Source: Luzula sylvatica | Taxonomy: Eukaryota > Streptophyta > Magnoliopsida > Poales > Juncaceae | NCBI GenBank assembly: GCA_946800325.1 | Contig: OX326958.1 | Location: forward strand, 65,452,366-65,516,365 | Reading direction: 5' to 3' | Length of the DNA stretch: 64,000 nucleotides | Part shown: piece by piece, positions 57,676-64,000 of the stretch | Numbering within the stretch: position 1 is the stretch's first letter | Layout: each line of letters opens with the position of its first letter | Notes under the pieces: generated by a model | What the model was told of the DNA's origin: nothing | What the model saw: the letters and a program-made list of their open reading frames with translations, nothing else | Database searches by the model: none | Made by a program: the position numbers and the translations under genes

Positions 57676-58768
57676 TGAAGGAAATACAGTTTTGGATCAT
57701 CGCTAAAATGGTACGTAGGACAAACGAACGTACGCGTTCGTGGGCATACGAAACAGATTAGTAAAACTGGTATAACTTTCAGTAGGAAACTCCGATTTGA
57801 ATAATTCAAATTGGGTTAGTTCGATAATGAGATTATCTAGAACTTTCATGTTGTAATATATTTCATTTGAGCGAAGTATCAGTATCGTTCTAATGAAATA
57901 CCGAAAGGGTGCGACAGTTTGACATACAGTCAGTAAAACGGCCGTAACTTTCGGGTCCGAACTCCAATTGGGCGGGGCCAAATTGGGTTGGAAAGATAAT
58001 TAGATTATCTACAACTTTCGTAAATGTTCAAAGTCGGTTGGAACGATTTAATATTTTCGTTCTGACAGATTACTGAAAGGGTGTATGCAGTTTTCTGTTT
58101 GAAAAGGTGTATAGAAGATATACATACCTTTTGGCCCATCCTTATCCTATGGAGGATATATAGGATGTTTCTCTCTCTCTCATCAGTCAAACCAGTTGAA
58201 TAATTAGATTAGTTCAACCAGAAAATTAATGGAGTTAATTTAGAATTAATCCAGAAATTAAGAGACTCTAATCACTTGATGAAAGAGTGCGAAGAGATTG
58301 AGAGAGAAGGAGAAAAGAATTTTCTCCGTCTAGAGAATCGAAACACAATCATGCAAGTTCGCCGGTGCATCGTCTAGGCAGGTGCATCCGCGACCGAGGT
58401 GCTACGACTCACGGTGGATACGGGTAGAGGAGCGACACATGTGGCTCTTCGTTGTGATCAAACCGGAGAAGTAATCGAGTAACGGGCTGTGGAATCATGC
58501 GGGCATGGAACGCACGAAGACAACCCGAGGCGTGTCGAAACGGTGGGAGACGTGCGGTATGGGACGTACGGGCTAGTCACCAACGTGACACCGAAGGAAA
58601 TAGAAGGCGGCGATCAACCCTTCGTGTGCCATCAATTTGGCACTGATATGAATATGTCCTTCTATTCGCATCGTACCCTCGAAGTCGTGGCGTGATCTCG
58701 GGAATCGGGGAATCGGACCGGGCCTTCATTCCGCTGCGCGGGCCCGGGGTCGAGGATATTCCCCTACA
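57676..58768 (+). mobile_element. Solo LTR nested in the copia remnant
   Basis: 1093 bp, flanked by a perfect 5-bp duplication CTTCA (57671-57675 and 58769-58773). It begins TGAAGGAAATACAG and ends CCCCTACA, with a TATA-like GGATATATAGG near 58153. It belongs to the same family as the solo LTR at 46262-47270, in opposite orientation. The copies have diverged by substitutions and indels (1093 against 1009 bp). Confidence 0.92.
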
Positions 58769-58903
58769 CTTCATACCATCAGTTCTTCAATAACGAAAAT
58801 TTTGTATTTCTCCATTACTTCAATTCATTGGACACTACACCTTTAGTTCTTTTCAAGATTCTTAAGGAGTCAGCTTCTTCTGACATACAAAATCAAATAC
58901 ATT

Positions 58904-58913
58904 CCAGGGGGAG
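58904..58913 (+). promoter_or_regulatory. Polypurine tract of the copia remnant
   Basis: CCAGGGGGAG directly abuts the LTR start TGTTATAAAT. Confidence 0.8.
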
Positions 58914-59294
58914 TGTTATAAATATATTGTATATATTAATGTGAATGTATTATTAGATTTATTTTGTACATGATGACACATATATGTACATGTGTAAATG
59001 TACATGATGTTGTGTGTTATGTATGAGTTAGGACACCATTCTTGGTGTTGTGTATTTCGTATGAGTCGGCACCACACATGGTGGTGTCTGTTATGTATGT
59101 TTAGGTCACCACCATCCATGGTGTTGTGTGTTATGTATGATAGGCTATATAAATCCCCCCGCCCCCATTGTAATGGTATGTGATATGAATTCAATGAAAG
59201 AGAAATAAATCATTCATTCTCTCACTTCTTTCTTTCTTGAATATTGTCTCTCATTGTGAGTGTTGATTCTTTTTGTTTTGCTTCTTTCACAACA
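58914..59294 (+). mobile_element. 3-prime LTR of the copia remnant (381 bp)
   Basis: Starts TGTTATAAATAT and ends TTTCACAACA. CTATATAAAT near 59143 is a TATA box. Three imperfect copies of a roughly 54-bp unit (GGTGTTGTGTGTTATGTATG) lie at about 59010-59140, upstream of it. Satellite sequence resumes immediately after. Confidence 0.82.
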
Positions 59295-61815
59295 CAAAAT
59301 ACTTAATTTTCATGTTTTACTTAAAAACTCAAAACTCTAAGACTAATATATGCGAATTTCTAATCTTTTTGTTTAAACAGGTGAAAAGAATACCAAAAGT
59401 GAAGTGTAGCACCTTCAAAAATATAATTTACCATATTTTCTAATAAATTCCAAAAATTAACAAAATACTTAATTTTCAAGTTTTCCTCAAAAAAACTCGA
59501 AATTGAAAGACTAACACATGCGAATTTCTATTTTTTTTTTTGTTCAAACAATTTGAAAAAATGCAAAAAGCGAAGTCTAACACCTTCAAAAATAGTAACT
59601 ATCATATTTTTTCTAATAAATGTCAAAATCGATGTCTAAAATGAACGAAATACTTAATTTTCATGTTTCACTAAAAAACTCAAAAATCTAAGACTTAACA
59701 CATTCGGATTTCTATTCTTTTTGTTTAAAAAAGGTGAAAACAATGTCAAAAGTGAAGTCTAGCACCTTCAAAAATATCATGTACCATATTTTCTAAGAAA
59801 GTCAAAAATTCATGTCTAAAACGAACTAAATACTTAATTTTCATGTTTTCCTAAAAAAACTCCGAAATGAAAGACTAACACATGGAGAATTTCTATTTTG
59901 TTTGTTCGAACAATTTGAAAAAAAGAAAAAAGTGAAGTCTAACACCTTTAAAAATATTAATTATCATATTTTTCTAATAAATGTCAAAATTGATGTCTAA
60001 ACTGAACAAAATATTTAATTTTCATGTTTTCCTCAAAAGAACTCCAAAATGATGTACTAACACATGCGAATTTCTATTTTTTTTGTTCGAACAATTTGAA
60101 AAAATGCCAAAAGCGAAGTCTAACACCTTCAAAAATATTAATTATCATATTTTCTAATAAATATCAAAATCGATGTCTAAAATGAACAAAATAATTAATT
60201 TTCAGGTTTTATTAAAGAACAGCAAAATCGAAGACTAACATGCAAATTTCTATTCATTTTGCTTAAAATAGGTGAAAAGAATGCAAAAAGTGAAGTCGCA
60301 AACCTTAAAAAAATATCAATTATCATATTTTTCTAATAAATTCCAATATTTATGTCCAATATGAATAAAATAATTAATTATGATGTTTTTCTTAGGAAAA
60401 AAAACTCCAAAATGAAAGACTAGAACATGCGAATTTCTATTTTTTTTGTTCAAATAATTTAAAAAAATTCAAAAAGTGAAGTCTAACAATTTCAAAAATA
60501 CGAATTATCATATTTTTCTAATAAATGTCAAAATTGCTGTCTAAAATGAAAAAAATACTTAATGTTCATGTTTTACTCAAGAAACTCCAAAATCAAAGAC
60601 TAACACATGCAAATTTCTATTCTTTTTGTTTAAAAGAGGTGAAAAGAATGCAAAAAGTGAAGTTCAAAACCTTAAAAAATATCAATTATCATATTTTGTA
60701 ATAAATTCCAAAATTTATGTCTAAAACAAAAAAAAATACTTAATTTTGGTATTTTCTTCAAAAAAAACTCCAAAACGAAACACTCACATGCGAATTTCTA
60801 TTTTTTTTGTTCAAACAATTTAATAAAATTCAAAAAATGAAGTCTAACACCTTCAAAAATATTAAAAATCATATTTTTCTAATAAATGTCAAAATTGATG
60901 TATAAAATGAATAAAATACTTAATTTTCATATTTTACTCAAAAATATCCAAAATCGAAGACTAACACATGGAAATTTCTAATCTTTTGGTTTAAAAAGGT
61001 GAAAAGAGAATGCCAAAAGTGAAGTCAAACACCTTCAAAAATATCGATTATCATATTTTTCTAATAAATGTCAAAATTGATGTCTAAAAGAAACAAAATA
61101 CTTAATTTCCTTATTTTACTATCAAAACTCCAAAATTGAAGACTAACACATGCGAATTTCAATTCTTTTTGTTCAAAAAAGTTGAAAAGAATGTCAAAAC
61201 TGAAGTCCAACACAAAAATGTCAATTGTCATTTTTTCTATTAAATTCCAAAATTAATGTCTAAAACGAACAAAATATTTAATTTTCATGTTTTCCTAAAA
61301 AGAACTCCAAAATAGAAGACCAACACATGCGAATTTCTATTTTGTTGTTAAGAAAAGTTGAAAAAAAATGCGAAAAGTGATGTTTAACACATTAAAAAAT
61401 GTCAATTATCATTTTTTCTAATAAATATCAAAATGGATGTCTAAAATGAACAAAATACTTAATTTTCATGTTTTACTCAAAAAAACTCCAAAATCGAAGA
61501 CTAACACATGCGAATCTACTCTTTTTGTTTATAAAAGTTGAAATGAATGCCAAAAGTGAAGTCTAACATCTTGAAAAATATATTTTTCTAATAAATTCCA
61601 AAATTCATGTTTAAAACGAACAAAATACTTAATTTTTCAAGTTTTCCTCAAAAGAACTCCAAAATGAAAGACTAATACTTGTGAATTTCTATTTTTTCGA
61701 ACAATGAAAAAATGTTAAAAAATCTTACACCTTCAAATATATTAATTATCATATTTTCCTAATAAATATATAAATCGATGTCTAAAATGAACAAAATACT
61801 TAATTTTCAACAGAT
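59295..61815. repeat. AT-rich satellite array (block 2)
   Basis: Continuation of the same array after the copia insertion, about 14 monomers of about 180 bp up to 61815. A/B alternation is kept, with local breaks (A-A near 59826/60007 and B-B-like near 60913/61094). Confidence 0.9.
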
Positions 61816-62440
61816 TAAATTATGTTATAAGTAATGCATATCATTTGCAAAACCAACATTGTTCGGGTAGATAAGTGTATTACGCGCATTGCCGATGCAA
61901 TGGATATAGATGAAGAGCTTGATTTGCAGGTATGTTAATCGATGCCATCATGAGCTTGCAAGATAAGTTTTTGGTGTAACTGTTGTTATCAGTATGTCAA
62001 TATGTAGCAATATATAAAGATGTTGATTGTATGTTCTTAAAATTCAATTATACTCTTCAAAATAATTGGATTGATAATTCCGTAATCGAACATCAGATTA
62101 TGTGTTATTTTCTTATATGAAATTATTTACTTAAGAATCTTGTTTTATTTTATTTTTATTTTTGGATTGTAATGTGATGGTATATTATTTGGATGATTAT
62201 TAGTTTCTTGGTTCAATTAAATTATTATGTTCGTTAGTCAATGGTTAAATTTATTTGAAAATTTTAAAACATATAAATTTTAAAATTTCATAATTCGATT
62301 ACATCAAGCCAAATTTAAAAATTATAAATCCAGTAATTTTACTTTCGTCAATCCAAACATTAAAATTTGAACAGCAATTTTCGAAACTAGACTTACGGAA
62401 GGTTGATTTTCTTCATGTAAATTATAATATGGTCAAATCC
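61816..62440 (+). other. Exon-like fragment of unknown origin, then AT-rich DNA
   Basis: 61855-61930 reads NIVRVDKCITRIADAMDIDE then ELDLQ and ends at a GT donor (CAGGTATG), as a genuine exon would. I do not recognise the family. 61931-62440 is AT-rich and intron-like. A possible continuation is the exon-like segment at 63069-63121. Confidence 0.35.
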
Positions 62441-62444
62441 ATTA

Positions 62445-62580
62445 ATAGAAGTCATTAATAGAAGCTCCATATGCAGCTCCATATGCAGTACGGCTGACTT
62501 CCGGTACACACACCCTTAATAGAAGCTCCATATGCAACTCCATTACGTCACCAAGGCCATTAATAGAAGCTCTATATGCA
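62445..62580. repeat. Tandem repeat of TAATAGAAGCTCCATATGCA
   Basis: Four imperfect copies of a 20-23-bp word alternate with GTACACACACC-type sequence. Confidence 0.75.
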
Positions 62581-62695
62581 GCAAATCAGTACACACACCT
62601 CGAGAGAAGACATCACGGCCCAAATCTTGAAGAGTATAATTTGCTGGCGGAAACGGAAACTAATTAGTTTCCAAATGTTTTCTCTAAAAGATACA

Positions 62696-62832
62696 CCAAA
62701 TATTATTTTAATAAGGCAAGAAGAAATAATGAATGTTTGGAATTATTTGTTTCTAATTTTGAAAGACATTTTAATAAGGCAAGAAGAAATAATTAATGTT
62801 TGGAATTATTTGTTTCTAATTTTGAAAGACTT
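62696..62832. repeat. Tandem duplication of a 63-bp unit
   Basis: ATTTTAATAAGGCAAGAAG through GAATTATTTGTTTCTAATTT and GAAAGAC is present twice head to tail with one or two substitutions. Confidence 0.85.
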
Positions 62833-63068
62833 GTCAATTATAAAAGTCAAACCAATGCAATTTCAGAATTAATTAAACCATAACTAATTAAACCAAGGGG
62901 AAATAGCGGTGCCATTAGAGATGGACAAGGAAAAACAAGGGGAAATAACCTATCTCCAAGCTCTAATTGAGGTTACCATATTCTATAATTATATTTACTT
63001 AATTACATTCTTTTCCGGAATTCTGACTGGATTTTTTTGTTTTTGTTTTTGTTTTGTTTATGTGGCAG

Positions 63069-64000
63069 GAGCTTAAAAACGAAGAAGCTCGGCGAAAACT
63101 CAAAAAGCAGGAGAAAAACATGTCTACACAGACCTAATCTTCGACATACTGTCACGACTTCCCGTGAGGTCTGTCTATACTTTCAAGGGAGTCTCTAAAC
63201 CATGGCAATCAATGCTGGCAAGCGACCACTTCAAGAAAATGTACCGTAATTTTGACCATAAACCCGGCTCGCCTCGCATCCTCACCTTCAACAACCAGAC
63301 CGAGAAGATTTCCATGATCGATACAAGAAACTGGCAAGAGATAGGTACTAATTGAATATAACACAATTTTTTTAGATACTCGATTTTAAAGCATGACTAA
63401 TATACGTACGAAATATTTAATCCCGATGATTCCACCCCCGACTCCAATGGGTACGGGATCATCTGTGTTGGTTGTTTTTGTACCGACTCAATATGCAGAA
63501 ACTGGCAAGAGATAGGTACAATTTCAATTCCTAAGGGTTTCAACACCTTTGGTGGATCTTGTAATGGCATCATCTGTGTTGGTTGTTTTTGTACCGGGCA
63601 CGGGAATCCCGATGAAGGAATTTTATTGATCAATCCTATTACTAGACAGTACCGTAAGATTCCACCCCCGACTCCAATTACCATTTGTTGGGTTCAACAT
63701 TATGCTTGTCACTGTAATTACTACCTAGGATTTGCTCAACAAACCAATAATTTCAATGTGTTTAGTAAAATGATAGTTTCGAACTCGGAAATAGAAGGTC
63801 TAACTTTTTGGTATATAAATACATTCGGCGAACCCTCGTGGCGAGAAATTGATACCCGTCAAAGCATAGTACCTAACGAAGACGTTATCTATTCGAATGG
63901 ATCTCTGTATGCGATGGGGAGGCACGAGCACAAAAGCTATATATGTTTATTATTTTCATTTCACGAAAGAAACATGGGAGAGTTTTGATAGAAAAGAGAA
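63069..64000 (+). pseudogene. F-box / F-box-associated domain gene, broken and cut by the window edge
   Basis: F-box proteins recruit substrates to SCF ubiquitin ligases. 63118-63354 encodes an F-box (HVYTDLIFDILSRLPVRSVY then FKGVSKPWQSML) followed by a stop. It is preceded, in another frame, by an exon-like charged segment (ELKNEEARRKLKKQEKNM) after an AG acceptor at 63068. 63420-63500 is a patchwork of short pieces repeated from downstream. 63500-63988 encodes a typical F-box-associated domain (NWQEIGTISIPKGFNTF, SCNGIICVGCF, ILLINPITRQYRKIPPPTP). A frame shift near 63945-63960 moves the expected FTKETWESFD to another frame. The stop, duplication and shift make this a pseudogene unless unusual introns are present. 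Confidence 0.78.

Larger units (their letters stand above)
55900..59294 (+). mobile_element. Truncated copia-like retrotransposon inside the satellite
   Basis: Only the 3-prime part is recognisable: degenerate internal sequence (55900-57675 and 58769-58913), a polypurine tract CCAGGGGGAG and a 381-bp 3-prime LTR. No 5-prime LTR or intact frame was found. Block 57476-57645 contains two copies of a motif ending AC(G)AGGCA, each beginning TTGCACTCTTTT, familiar from the 3-prime region of many plant copia elements. A solo LTR of another family sits inside. Confidence 0.7.

Noticed and set aside
51415..61815. CRISPR-like regular repeats
   Set aside because: Monomers are contiguous 180-bp satellite units without short conserved repeats and unique spacers, in a plant genome.

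Overview
The window is nuclear DNA of a eudicot plant. Every gene I could model has short AT-rich introns with GT/AG borders, the recognisable proteins are plant families (steroleosin-type hydroxysteroid dehydrogenase, plastid cyclophilin, ACR-type ACT-repeat protein, TPD1-like secreted protein), and the rest is dominated by plant-type transposons. I cannot name the species. All exon models were read by eye from splice signals, reading frame and family resemblance; no database search was run.

Layout. 1-3 kb: AT-rich intergenic DNA with one GC-rich island. 3.1-10.5 kb: a wrecked steroleosin/HSD gene broken by three DNA transposons, the largest a nearly intact 3.3-kb hAT element (6778-10087) flanked by an 8-bp target duplication. 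10.5-18.7 kb: old repeats and unassigned DNA. 18.9-24.8 kb: an intact six-exon HSD paralogue (+) converging on an eight-exon RMI1 homologue (-) that carries a tandem exon duplication. 24.97-26.95 kb: a Mutator-like non-autonomous element with a 9-bp duplication, full of simple acidic-codon repeats. 29.0-33.5 kb: a divergent gene pair, a CYP20-2-like plastid cyclophilin (-) and a four-ACT-domain ACR protein (+). 34-38 kb: G-box-bearing tandem repeats split by a hAT MITE, Helitron-like ends and a tRNA-derived SINE-like sequence. 38.6-39.1 kb: a two-exon TPD1-like gene.

40.2-51.1 kb is a complete, young LTR retrotransposon on the minus strand (1406-bp LTRs, 5-bp target duplication GATTA, tRNA-Met primer site, purine tract). 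It has gag but no pol, plus a second sense ORF of the putative plant transposon protein type. Two solo LTRs, each with its own 5-bp duplication, sit inside it. Upstream of the TATA box in its LTRs, and again in the internal region, lie many paired perfect or near-perfect palindromes with core GTTCGAAC. A related solo LTR has the same paired layout with the core changed to GTTGCAAC/GTTACAAC. This is the most unusual system in the window.

51.4-61.8 kb is an AT-rich tandem array of about 180-bp monomers, mostly alternating between two types (a roughly 360-bp higher-order unit). It is interrupted by a copia-type remnant that itself holds a solo LTR. 61.8-64 kb ends in a broken F-box gene fused to exon-like sequence of unknown origin and running off the window.
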